Below are positions 54,755 to 62,629 of a DNA stretch of 64,000 bases, one piece after another. Under the pieces are notes generated by a model. That model had not been told where the DNA came from, did not search any database, and worked only from the letters and a program-made list of their open reading frames with translations. Position numbers and translations under genes: made by a program. This DNA is from Salegentibacter sp. Hel_I_6 (GTDB lineage: Bacteria > Bacteroidota > Bacteroidia > Flavobacteriales > Flavobacteriaceae): positions 2,852,001 through 2,916,000 of the forward strand of contig NZ_JQNQ01000001.1 in the NCBI RefSeq assembly GCF_000745315.1. The letters run 5' to 3'. Numbering within the stretch: position 1 is the stretch's first letter; each line of letters begins with the position of its first letter.

Positions 54755-56716
54755 TTGATTTTAAATAATAAAAATATTCTGGTGCTTTTTGCATTTATGT
54801 TTTTTAGCTCATTGGCCTATGGGCAAATCTTCGATTTTAGTAAACCCGATCCATACAAAAAGGTTTTTGTAGAAACCGATGATTTTGGCCTTTCTTACTT
54901 GAAAGAGCTGGAAGAATCCTTGGCGAAAATTGAATTAGATACTCTTAAGTTTGAAGTTTTAAACGATCTGGCTTATTACTGGCATACCAGGAACCTCAGC
55001 ACTGCACTGGAGTTTACCGAAAAAGGATTGGCACTTACTTTAGAAAAAAATAATTCGCTTTGGAATGGAAGATTCCAAATCACCCAGGCTGCTATTCTAT
55101 TGCGCCAGGAAAAACTAGATGAAGCGGAGGCAGTTCTCAAAGAAGCTGAAGCCAAAGTAACAGAAAGTGACCTTGCATTTCTTAATACACAATTAGGCTA
55201 TGTTTACGAACGCCGGGGCAAATTAGCAAGAGCAGCAGATTTTGCACTGGAATCTTTACGTTTAGGAGAAAAATTAAATGACAAAACAGCGATTGGAGTT
55301 GCTTACAGTGATCTAAGCAACCTGTTCTGGAAACAGGAAAAATATGAGGACGGTTTGGAATATGGTCTAAAATCACTTTCCTTTTTTGAAGAACGAAATC
55401 TAGTAGATCTTGATTATGATTTTACGCTTTACGTGGTAGGAAATAATTATTTAAGCCTAAAACAATATGATAAGGCTATGGAATATTATGAGCGTTCTAT
55501 AGAAATTGGGGAGCGTTACGGTTTTTATAATAATCTAAGCGATGTTTATATTTCTCTTGTAGATTTATATGCTTTTTTAAATGAATTTGAGAAAGCTGAA
55601 GCGGCCGGCGAAAATGCTGTAAAATACGCTTATCTTTTAGATAATGCATTTATGCTAATGCGTTCTTACCTTTCGGTTGGAGAGTTACAAATTCAGAACC
55701 AAAATTATCCTGCCGCAATAACTAATATTAAAAAATCTATCGAGGTGGCTACACCAAGCTTTGGAGATGGTTTCTTCTTAAGCAAAGCCTATAACAGTCT
55801 TGGGGAAGCTTATGCGAAAAATGAACAGTATCAGGAAGCGTATAAAGCATTTTCTGAATATGATTCCCTTAATAAAATTGTATTTACCGCAGAAGCAGAT
55901 CAACGTATCTCTCAGTTAGAAACCGAGTTTAATGTGGCTCAAAAAGAGAATACCATTAAGCTTCAGGAAACAAGACTCCTGCAGCAACAAACGAGTCAAA
56001 ACTTTATTAGTCTTATCGCTGGCTTATTGTTCCTAATCTTATTGGTGCTATTTGTTAGTTTTAGCAATAACCGAAAGAAAAATAAACTATTAAGAAAACA
56101 GAATAAGGAGAAAGAATTTTTACTTAAAGAAATTCATCACAGGGTTAAAAATAATCTAGAAGTGGTTTCCAGTCTTTTGGCCTTGCAAACGGCTCAAATT
56201 AAAGATCCAAATGTTCAAAACGCAATGAAGGAGAGTCAGAATAGGGTATATTCTATGAGTATTATTCATCAGCGTTTATATCAAAACGATCATCTTTCTT
56301 CCATAGAAATGAAAGATTATTTCTTCAATCTTGGTAATCATATTTTGGATTCTTTTGGGGAAGAAGAACGTATTAAGATCAACTATAAAATGAAGGAATT
56401 GCACCTGGACGTAGATACGGCGGTACCTTTAGGATTAATAGTGAATGAATTATTGACGAACAGTCTTAAATATGCTTTTCCAAATAAACAAGCTGGAGAA
56501 ATAACTATAGATCTGGATAAAAGATCGAATAATGAGGTACAACTCCTTGTGAAAGACAATGGAATAGGGCAAACCGAAGGTGAACCAGTAAAAGGAACCG
56601 GTTTCGGGAAAAAACTCATCAACTTGCTTACCCGGCAGTTGGATGGCACAATGCAGGTGATTTACACCTCGGGTACCCAATATTTATTTAATTTTAAAGT
56701 AAACCGACTTCCCTAA
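54755..56716 (+). CDS. TPR-containing sensor histidine kinase (HisKA_2 type)
   Basis: 653 residues with a TTG start at 54755, chosen because it completes a signal peptide (ILVLFAFMFFSSLAYG). TPR-like helices fill about 45-375 (for example KAMEYYERSIEIGERYG), a membrane helix lies at about 413-433, and the cytoplasmic part has LLKEIHHRVKNNLEVVSSLL (His461/462, HisKA_2 phosphoacceptor region), NELLTNSLKYAF, KDNGIG and GTGFGKKLI of the ATPase domain. It signals from a periplasmic TPR domain to a response regulator. The most likely partner is the LytTR regulator encoded at 60592-61338. It converges with the cupin-fusion gene. Confidence 0.92.
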   Translation: MILNNKNILVLFAFMFFSSLAYGQIFDFSKPDPYKKVFVETDDFGLSYLKELEESLAKIELDTLKFEVLNDLAYYWHTRNLSTALEFTEKGLALTLEKNNSLWNGRFQITQAAILLRQEKLDEAEAVLKEAEAKVTESDLAFLNTQLGYVYERRGKLARAADFALESLRLGEKLNDKTAIGVAYSDLSNLFWKQEKYEDGLEYGLKSLSFFEERNLVDLDYDFTLYVVGNNYLSLKQYDKAMEYYERSIEIGERYGFYNNLSDVYISLVDLYAFLNEFEKAEAAGENAVKYAYLLDNAFMLMRSYLSVGELQIQNQNYPAAITNIKKSIEVATPSFGDGFFLSKAYNSLGEAYAKNEQYQEAYKAFSEYDSLNKIVFTAEADQRISQLETEFNVAQKENTIKLQETRLLQQQTSQNFISLIAGLLFLILLVLFVSFSNNRKKNKLLRKQNKEKEFLLKEIHHRVKNNLEVVSSLLALQTAQIKDPNVQNAMKESQNRVYSMSIIHQRLYQNDHLSSIEMKDYFFNLGNHILDSFGEEERIKINYKMKELHLDVDTAVPLGLIVNELLTNSLKYAFPNKQAGEITIDLDKRSNNEVQLLVKDNGIGQTEGEPVKGTGFGKKLINLLTRQLDGTMQVIYTSGTQYLFNFKVNRLP

Positions 56717-56784
56717 TTTTTTTTAATGATAGTCAATATTTAAATGCTTCGAGCTAGTTCAATTAGAAATATATTGTGCCAAAT

Positions 56785-56882
56785 TTTACTCGATAATCGA
56801 GATTAAATGCTCCAAGGCTTACCTCGAAATCAAATTGTATTTTCCAATTCTAAAACTTCGTGAGCTTGCTCCGAAGTAGTTT
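56785..56882 (-). repeat. Dispersed intergenic repeat with palindromic core, copy 2
   Basis: The minus strand reads AAACTACTTCGGAGCAAGCT at the start and GGAGCATTTAATCTCGATTA plus TCGAGTAAA at the end, matching copy 1 at 47278-47384 in order and ends. The palindromic core is at 56789-56801. It begins directly after the stop of the cupin-fusion gene and may act in its 3' end. Confidence 0.75.
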
Positions 56883-56883
56883 A

Positions 56884-57741
56884 CTATTTGCTCGTAGCAT
56901 CATTTAATTTTTTAGTATCTACATATTGCTGAAATGCACTAACTTTTCCATCTTTTAAAGTCCAAAGGTGAGCGACTTGTGCATTATAAGTTTTCCCTGT
57001 TTCTTTAACTTTAGCATTATAGCGAAGGGTGGCTAATACTTGATTGTTGCTCATTTCATGCAGTTCGATGCCTTCAAGCTTGAAGTAATCGTGTTCCGCT
57101 CCAACTCTTGCAAAGACTCCGTTTAAAATAGCTTCCGGACCTATATATGGGTTGCCATCGGCATAAGCATTACCTTCGGCTTCGTTCCATGTAATTTCTT
57201 TATCCATTGCTTCCAGAACGGAAGGAATATCACCCTCGGCAAAAGATTTATAGAGGCCATCAATAATTCCCGTATTTTGATTTGTACTTTCAGGTTTCAT
57301 CTCCACCCGAATGAGACGTATTGGCTTTGTCTTGCTAAGATTCACGACAGAATGCGGTGCTTCCGATTCCTTGGTCATGGTTAGCGGAAAGCTTAATGGT
57401 TCCGGAAGTTTTTGAGTATCAAAAATAACCTTATCGTCATTATCATAGTCAATAAAGTCGCCGGCTTCCTGAATATATAAAACACTTGGCCATTTGTGAT
57501 GGTGAAGCGGCTCTTTTTCTTCCGGCGCCAAATGAACTTCAAGTACCCTTACCTGGTCATTCTCTAATAATATTTTATGATTATTTGGAGCAGCTATCAC
57601 AGCATCCAGTTCAGCTGGCCAATTAGCTGGATTGCCTGTTTTATAATCTATTTTTTGACTTTCCTCGTATTCCTGCCCAAAAGTGGCAATGGTCACTAAA
57701 AATACGGCCAGGAAAATAGCCTGGTTTTTAAGTGTTTTCAT
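56884..57741 (-). CDS. Secreted cupin-NTF2 (SnoaL-like) fusion protein
   Basis: 285 residues. A signal peptide (about 1-22, ending TFGQ) is followed by a cupin-like domain (about 55-150), whose histidine-rich PLHHHKWPSVLYIQ motif may bind a metal, and by a SnoaL/NTF2-like domain (about 158-280: GLYKSFAEGDIPSVLEAMDK, YNAQVAHLWTLKDGKVSAFQ). The second part is the type of pocket used by polyketide cyclases and by ester-cyclase-like proteins. The pair in one secreted protein is unusual. It lies 30 bases after a reductase-like gene and is the last of a five-gene set. Confidence 0.82.
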   Translation of the reverse strand: MKTLKNQAIFLAVFLVTIATFGQEYEESQKIDYKTGNPANWPAELDAVIAAPNNHKILLENDQVRVLEVHLAPEEKEPLHHHKWPSVLYIQEAGDFIDYDNDDKVIFDTQKLPEPLSFPLTMTKESEAPHSVVNLSKTKPIRLIRVEMKPESTNQNTGIIDGLYKSFAEGDIPSVLEAMDKEITWNEAEGNAYADGNPYIGPEAILNGVFARVGAEHDYFKLEGIELHEMSNNQVLATLRYNAKVKETGKTYNAQVAHLWTLKDGKVSAFQQYVDTKKLNDATSK

Positions 57742-57770
57742 AATTAATATGTTTTAAATTCGGTGATTTT

Positions 57771-58715
57771 TCATTTAGAATAACTCCTTAGAGTTTCTTT
57801 TACCGGCCTGAACTGAATACCTAAATCTGTTTTTGCGAGATCGTTTTTATAAACGATTTCTGCTTTTTCTTTGGGTTCTTTATGGTTCAGCATTTGGTGA
57901 ATATCCCATACTTTATAGGTTTCACTCGATAAAAGATAATCTTTGCAGTGTAACCCTTTTTTTGCGGCCACCTGGTATGTGGCATTAGCCACATCTTCAA
58001 CATCTACCACGGCAAAAGGAACATTATTATCGTACAGCCTTTGAATAAAATCATCTGGCGCCAATTTATTTTTTATAAGAAATTGCAGGCCGGTAGAGGT
58101 GGAGTCCTCTCTATTAGACAAAGATTTGCCCATAACCATTACGGGGGAAACAGAACAAATTTCAAATGGAAGATCCGGGTTATCTGCAATGAATTTCTCA
58201 ACGACCTGGTTTGCAATAAATTTGGCTTGAGAGTATGGATGGCTATCTTCACTGGTGTACCTGTCCTCTTTTTCATCAAAAGTATCGGAAAAGCTCTTGC
58301 CACCCGCAGGCATAGGGAAATTGGTATTCCAGGCTGCAGCAGAGGCAATAAAAACTACTTTTTCAGTATTTGAAGTTTCTCTTATTGCTTCAATAAAATT
58401 TTGGGTTCCTTTTATAGTAGGATCAAAAAGTTCAGTTTGCGGGTCTTTTACATCCAGTTGAAACGGGGTACCACTGTGAATTACGATCTCGCAATCTTTT
58501 ATAAAATCTTTTAACGGATCCAGGTCTTCCAATTTAAGAGCTCTGATGTTGAGGTTTTCTGAATTTTGAAGATCAAAAAGATGCTGATATTTTTCGCTCT
58601 TATGGATATTGGTTACCGAGACTTTTACCTCGTAGCCTTCTTCCAAAAATTTCCTGGTTATATAGCTTCCAATAAAGCCTGAACCACCTATAATTCCTAC
58701 CGTTTTCATCATCAT
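57771..58715 (-). CDS. NAD(P)-dependent extended SDR (dihydroflavonol-4-reductase-like)
   Basis: 314 residues. The nucleotide motif GIIGGSGFIGSYITRKFLEE is at residues 7-26; catalytic Tyr and Lys are in HPYSQAKFIANQVVEKF, with FIASAAAW upstream. GTQNFIEAI and DVEDVANATYQVAAK are typical of reductases acting on aldehydes, ketones or flavonoids. Cytoplasmic; no signal. The first Met codons are tandem (58715, 58712), so the start is uncertain by two residues. Substrate unknown. It stands in the NTF2-like gene set. Confidence 0.85.
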   Translation of the reverse strand: MMMKTVGIIGGSGFIGSYITRKFLEEGYEVKVSVTNIHKSEKYQHLFDLQNSENLNIRALKLEDLDPLKDFIKDCEIVIHSGTPFQLDVKDPQTELFDPTIKGTQNFIEAIRETSNTEKVVFIASAAAWNTNFPMPAGGKSFSDTFDEKEDRYTSEDSHPYSQAKFIANQVVEKFIADNPDLPFEICSVSPVMVMGKSLSNREDSTSTGLQFLIKNKLAPDDFIQRLYDNNVPFAVVDVEDVANATYQVAAKKGLHCKDYLLSSETYKVWDIHQMLNHKEPKEKAEIVYKNDLAKTDLGIQFRPVKETLRSYSK

Positions 58716-58747
58716 AGCATTTTAGTAAGTCGTAACTGTTTTCACAG

Positions 58748-59266
58748 TTAATTCCCTGTTCTTTCTTCTGAAGAACTTAATTCATCTGCCTGCTGGATAT
58801 CTTTTATTATTTTTGAAACATCCCAGTAACCAAACTCTTTTACAATTTTCCCGTTAACAAACTGTGCAGTAATATGGGTGGGAATTTGATACACTTGATT
58901 ATTTGTTTTAAAAGTGCCCTCCCAAAGGCCCCAAAAGTTCACCCAGGTTTCACCTTTATCGTTCACGATCATTTCATATTCTGACGCATCATCTACAAAA
59001 TCCCAGCTAGAAAATTGAGACGCATCTTTTTTGTTTTCAGCTAAGAATTGCGTCAGGTTTTTTCCTTCTTCTTCCGTTACATTGTTCATTATTTTAGCTG
59101 TATCGCTATAATGTGCTACCATAGATTCCCAATCCCTATCTTCATAATCTTCCAGTACTTGTTTGTAAGTTTCTATTTCTGGTGACTGCTGGGTGTAGCG
59201 TGTGCGTTGTTGGCTACAAGCTATAAATATGACTATTGCAACTCCTAATGACATTAACTCTTTCAT
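58748..59266 (-). CDS. NTF2-like lipoprotein
   Basis: 172 residues. A lipobox-like end FIACSQ (Cys17) follows a hydrophobic stretch, so it is probably a lipoprotein. The NTF2-like region spans about 30-150: YKQVLEDYEDRDWESMVAHY, TAKIMNN, then FWGLWEGTF, HITAQFVNGKIVKEFGYWDV. The fold is inferred from this pattern. Function unknown. It stands 15 bases after the next gene upstream. Confidence 0.75.
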   Translation of the reverse strand: MKELMSLGVAIVIFIACSQQRTRYTQQSPEIETYKQVLEDYEDRDWESMVAHYSDTAKIMNNVTEEEGKNLTQFLAENKKDASQFSSWDFVDDASEYEMIVNDKGETWVNFWGLWEGTFKTNNQVYQIPTHITAQFVNGKIVKEFGYWDVSKIIKDIQQADELSSSEERTGN

Positions 59267-59281
59267 GACTTTTCGTTTTAA

Positions 59282-59692
59282 TTATTCTAAGAAACCTATT
59301 ATTTTACCATTCTTTAAAGACCAGGAATGTTTAAAACTCGTATAGATGTATTCACATTCTGATGCTTTGCGCTCCTTCACTATTCCGGTTACCAAAACCT
59401 TATTTTTATCTGATAACTCAAAATTTAGATTCTTAAATAGAATGCTTTGCCATTCATTTTTTAAAATTCCGCCAAGCGTAATATTGTAATTGGTTTTCTT
59501 TACACTTTCTATTTCATCCCAATCTATACTGTTCGTTATAGCTTTAATTTCATTTGACGTAGCATTCTTATTTTGTAAAACTTCGTATAGCTGTTTTACC
59601 AAATTCTGATCAATTTTCTCTTGTCCCTGCAAATAGTTTGAAGTAAACAAGCCAATAAGTAATGAGATGAAATAGAGGTGTAAGACTTTCAT
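59282..59692 (-). CDS. Small secreted protein, possibly NTF2-like
   Basis: 136 residues. A signal peptide (about 1-23, ending LQGQ) is followed by LVKQLYEVLQNKNATSNEIK and, at the C-terminus, FKHSWSLKNGKIIGFLE, a pattern like the end of NTF2-like domains. Similarity is otherwise weak and I cannot name a family. It is 14-15 bases from its neighbours on both sides, so it belongs to the same transcript. Confidence 0.65.
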   Translation of the reverse strand: MKVLHLYFISLLIGLFTSNYLQGQEKIDQNLVKQLYEVLQNKNATSNEIKAITNSIDWDEIESVKKTNYNITLGGILKNEWQSILFKNLNFELSDKNKVLVTGIVKERKASECEYIYTSFKHSWSLKNGKIIGFLE

Positions 59693-59706
59693 AGCTGTGT
59701 ATTTAA

Positions 59707-60471
59707 TTAATTGGAGCTGTTATAAGCTAGATCTGGACGCATACGGCCTGTTTTAGATTCATATTTATGAACATATTGCATGAGATCATCAAATAATTTC
59801 TCACCCTCTTCTCCAAGCAGTTTATCTGTTTCTTCAGAAGTTTTAGCATAGGATTGCGCATCTTTGGCTGAAATCACCACGAGGTAATAATCTCCAGTAC
59901 TTCCAAAACCATTGCGATAAATTCTGAAATGTTGTTTAGCACCTTTTGTTTCATAAAGGGATTTAACTTCCTTCATCTTGTCTCTAAGGTTTGCAATATT
60001 TTGTGGTGTCACGTGAAAGAAATGCCACTTCCGGTAATCTTCTCCCTCGGTATTTGTGGTAAGACCATTGGGCATATAAGACATATCGTCTATTAAATGT
60101 ACCATATAATTTCGATGGGTATCATAGCATTTATCAAATCGACTAAAAATAGCCCTGAAGTTTTCTTCTCCCATTTTTTCGGCTAAAGGAGCCATAGGAT
60201 TTTTGTCAAAATCGGCCATGCTATTTATGGGAGCTATAGTTAAATAGGTTCCGCCATCAATACGCGCTGTAGCCCAGTCTGCCTCTTTAAGATCGTGTTC
60301 CTTACAGGCTTTAATAAAATCTTTGGTAACGGCTTCATATTCTTTCAACATAGAAGGTTTTACCTGATCTTCATGTACCCAGTAGGCCTGATTCCCATTT
60401 TGCGAAAATAGATTTGGAGTTTGCAATAGTACGATTGCAAAAAGCACGGCAATAAAATTTAGATTTTTCAT
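59707..60471 (-). CDS. Secreted protein of unknown function, possibly with tandem alpha-beta barrel-like domains
   Basis: 254 residues with a signal peptide (about 1-23, ending LFSQ). The mature part contains two similar segments: AYWVHEDQVKPSMLKEYEAV and WHFFHVTPQNIANLRDKMKE, each opening a beta-alpha-beta run. This recalls the dimeric alpha-beta barrel (Dabb/ABM) fold, with which small secreted proteins of monooxygenase type are built. I cannot find an active site. It is the first gene of the set after the LytTR regulator gene (120 bases away). Confidence 0.65.
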   Translation of the reverse strand: MKNLNFIAVLFAIVLLQTPNLFSQNGNQAYWVHEDQVKPSMLKEYEAVTKDFIKACKEHDLKEADWATARIDGGTYLTIAPINSMADFDKNPMAPLAEKMGEENFRAIFSRFDKCYDTHRNYMVHLIDDMSYMPNGLTTNTEGEDYRKWHFFHVTPQNIANLRDKMKEVKSLYETKGAKQHFRIYRNGFGSTGDYYLVVISAKDAQSYAKTSEETDKLLGEEGEKLFDDLMQYVHKYESKTGRMRPDLAYNSSN

Positions 60472-60591
60472 AATTTCCTGATTTAAAATTAATTGTTAAG
60501 TCAATTTAGTTTAGGAAATATCTGAAAACAAGTGAGTTAGGATGAATAGGGTAGAATACTGTCCTAAAAGACATTATATTTATCCGGGGGG

Positions 60592-61338
60592 TTAAATAGT
60601 TTGCAGTCTTTTTAAAAGTTCCGGTCGCATGCCTTTAGCCATAGGGATTGCTTTTTTTGCAATTACAACGTGGGTACCGGCTATCTCGTCTATCCTGGAT
60701 AAGTTGATAATGTAAGATCTATGAATTCTGAAAAAATGTTTTTCAGGAAGTTTTTTATCCATATCCTTAAGTGTAGTCACCAGCAAGTATTCTCGTTCTG
60801 TAGAGTAAATTCTGCAATAATTCCGTTCGGCTTCAATATATCTAATGGCTTTAATATCAACTTTAACCATAGAATCCTGGTGTCTTATAAAAAGACATTC
60901 TTTTAAAACGAAAGTAGCGTTTTCGGTTTTAGCTTTGTGTGCGGGAGTAGCAATATTGCATTTTAACTGATTAACAGTGAGTTCTATACTTCTCTGCAAA
61001 TCCAGCTTCTTAAATGGTTTTGAAATGAAAGCATAGGGATTAGTAGTTTTAGCTCGATTAAAGTGGGCTTCATCGGCATTGGCGGTAAGGTATATAATAG
61101 CCAAATTTGGATAAAATTCCTGCATTTTTCGAGTAGTTTCTATTCCATCTAATTTGCCTTTAAGTTGAATATCTACTAATACAATATCTGGGACATTATC
61201 TTTCAGGTGATTTAAAGCATCTTCTCCTCTAGGAACAACTCCTGAAACTTCGTAACCCATTTCTGTAAGTTGAAGAGAAATATTTGCGGCAATAATCATT
61301 TCGTCCTCAACAATTAATATTTGCACCGGTTGAATCAT
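60592..61338 (-). CDS. LytTR-family response regulator
   Basis: 248 residues. A receiver domain (about 6-120) has acidic pocket Glu11/Asp12, phosphoacceptor Asp56 in LVDIQLKG, and FISKPFKKLDL near residue 105. A LytTR DNA-binding domain follows (about 150-245: IRYIEAERNYCRIYSTEREY, FFRIHRSYIINLSRIDEI). It binds DNA as a dimer and probably receives phosphate from the TPR kinase encoded about 4 kb away. The five-gene set directly downstream is a plausible target or partner. Confidence 0.92.
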   Translation of the reverse strand: MIQPVQILIVEDEMIIAANISLQLTEMGYEVSGVVPRGEDALNHLKDNVPDIVLVDIQLKGKLDGIETTRKMQEFYPNLAIIYLTANADEAHFNRAKTTNPYAFISKPFKKLDLQRSIELTVNQLKCNIATPAHKAKTENATFVLKECLFIRHQDSMVKVDIKAIRYIEAERNYCRIYSTEREYLLVTTLKDMDKKLPEKHFFRIHRSYIINLSRIDEIAGTHVVIAKKAIPMAKGMRPELLKRLQTI

Positions 61339-61546
61339 CGAGTACTTTTATTGTTCTCATATGAGTTTTATTTTTTCCAAAATAGGACTAAGCAGTTTCT
61401 CTGATCTAAAATTCAGAAAAATCTGCAGTGCAGGTTAGTATAATTTGGGGTGGAGCTTTCTGAAATCTTGTATAGCAGGCTTTTTCAGGACTTATAATCT
61501 AATTTAACGATTTTTCTCAAACTTTAACTCGCAGATTATCAATAAA

Positions 61547-62305
61547 TTATTTTTCTTCAATTCGTTTTACCGAATAGGAGAATATTATATTTGTACAAGT
61601 ACCCCCGAAGCTGCGGCCAATATTAGTTGCGATGGCTGCACCTTCCAGGCCCATAGCCGGAAAAGGACCCCAGCCAAAGATCAGCAAGGGATCTAAAACA
61701 ATATTGATTCCATTGGCGATTCCCAATACCCACATTACTATAGCTGCATCTCCCGCCCCGCGAAACACCGCATTAATAACAAACAATAACAAGATCACCA
61801 CATTTCCTCCAAGCATCCATTGCAAATAAGAAGTGCCATAAGTAAGTGTCCAGGAGTCTGCTCCCATAAGGGCTAAAAGTTCCTCAGCATAGAAAATACC
61901 TGCTATGGAAAATGGTATCGCAGATAAGATGGCAAGGATGATAGATTGCACTGCAGATTCAGATGCATTTTCTCCTTTCTTCTCACCGATTCGCCTGGCG
62001 ATGATGGCAGTTACTGCCATAGAGAGTCCCATTCCAATGGAATACAACAAAAATAAATAGGTTTCAGTAAGACCTACGGTGGCTACAGCTGAGGCTCCCA
62101 GTTTACCAACAAAATAAATGTCAACCAGGGCAAAGGTTGATTCCATTACCAGTTCAAGAATCATAGGAACAGCCAGAAGAAAAATAGCTCGTTTCAGGCT
62201 GATCGTAGTATAATCTGCCTCGGTGCCTTTAATTGCCTCTAAAAGTGCTTTCCAAAGATTTCTTTTAGGAGACTTTACAGGTATGGAGTGAGTACTTTTT
62301 TCCAT
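61547..62305 (-). pseudogene. Truncated MATE-family efflux transporter
   Basis: 252 residues where MATE transporters have about 450. It keeps the N-terminal half: KRAIFLLAVPMILELVMEST, FFVGKLGASAVATVGL-type sequence, NAVFRGAGDAA and LEGAAIATNIGRSFG. The frame then becomes GTCTNIIFSYSVKRIEEK and stops. At the break is a run of five G on the coding strand; with four, the frame would read GRSFGVLVQI, as expected in the family, and then stops. No further MATE coding sequence is visible in the 208 bases downstream, so the second half is lost. Unlikely to transport. Confidence 0.8.
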
Positions 62306-62629
62306 ATCCCAAAGGATTAAATAAAAACCTGGTTTTATAGGAAAGGTAATTCAAAATATCATTGGTGTAATTATATGTTTAAAAAAAGTTTAACGATTGT
62401 AGATCCCGTATTTACTTAGCATCTGCCTACATTCTACTTTTAAAATCAAACAGTAATATTTGACTACATTTTTCTTCCTTTTTCCATATCTACTCAAAAG
62501 ATCATTATAGCTCTTCGGTATTGGATCATTAGGCCAGATTACAAGACATAGTTCTAAAAATTTGTTGCCAGGAAAAATACTAGCCATTCAACATTAAAAT
62601 TATTTTTTAAACCAACAATACTTATTATT
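62306..62629. other. Intergenic region between the broken MATE gene and the second katG
   Basis: 324 bases between divergent genes. A 65-residue frame on the minus strand (62390-62587, MASIFPGNKFLELCLVIWPN and so on) has no recognisable family and I leave it as unproven. The region should carry the promoter of the second katG; no clear operator like that of the first katG is seen. Confidence 0.4.

Noticed and set aside
61339..61546. Remaining half of the MATE gene downstream of the break
   Set aside because: I read this stretch on the minus strand and found stops and no transporter-like sequence, so the missing half is not there.
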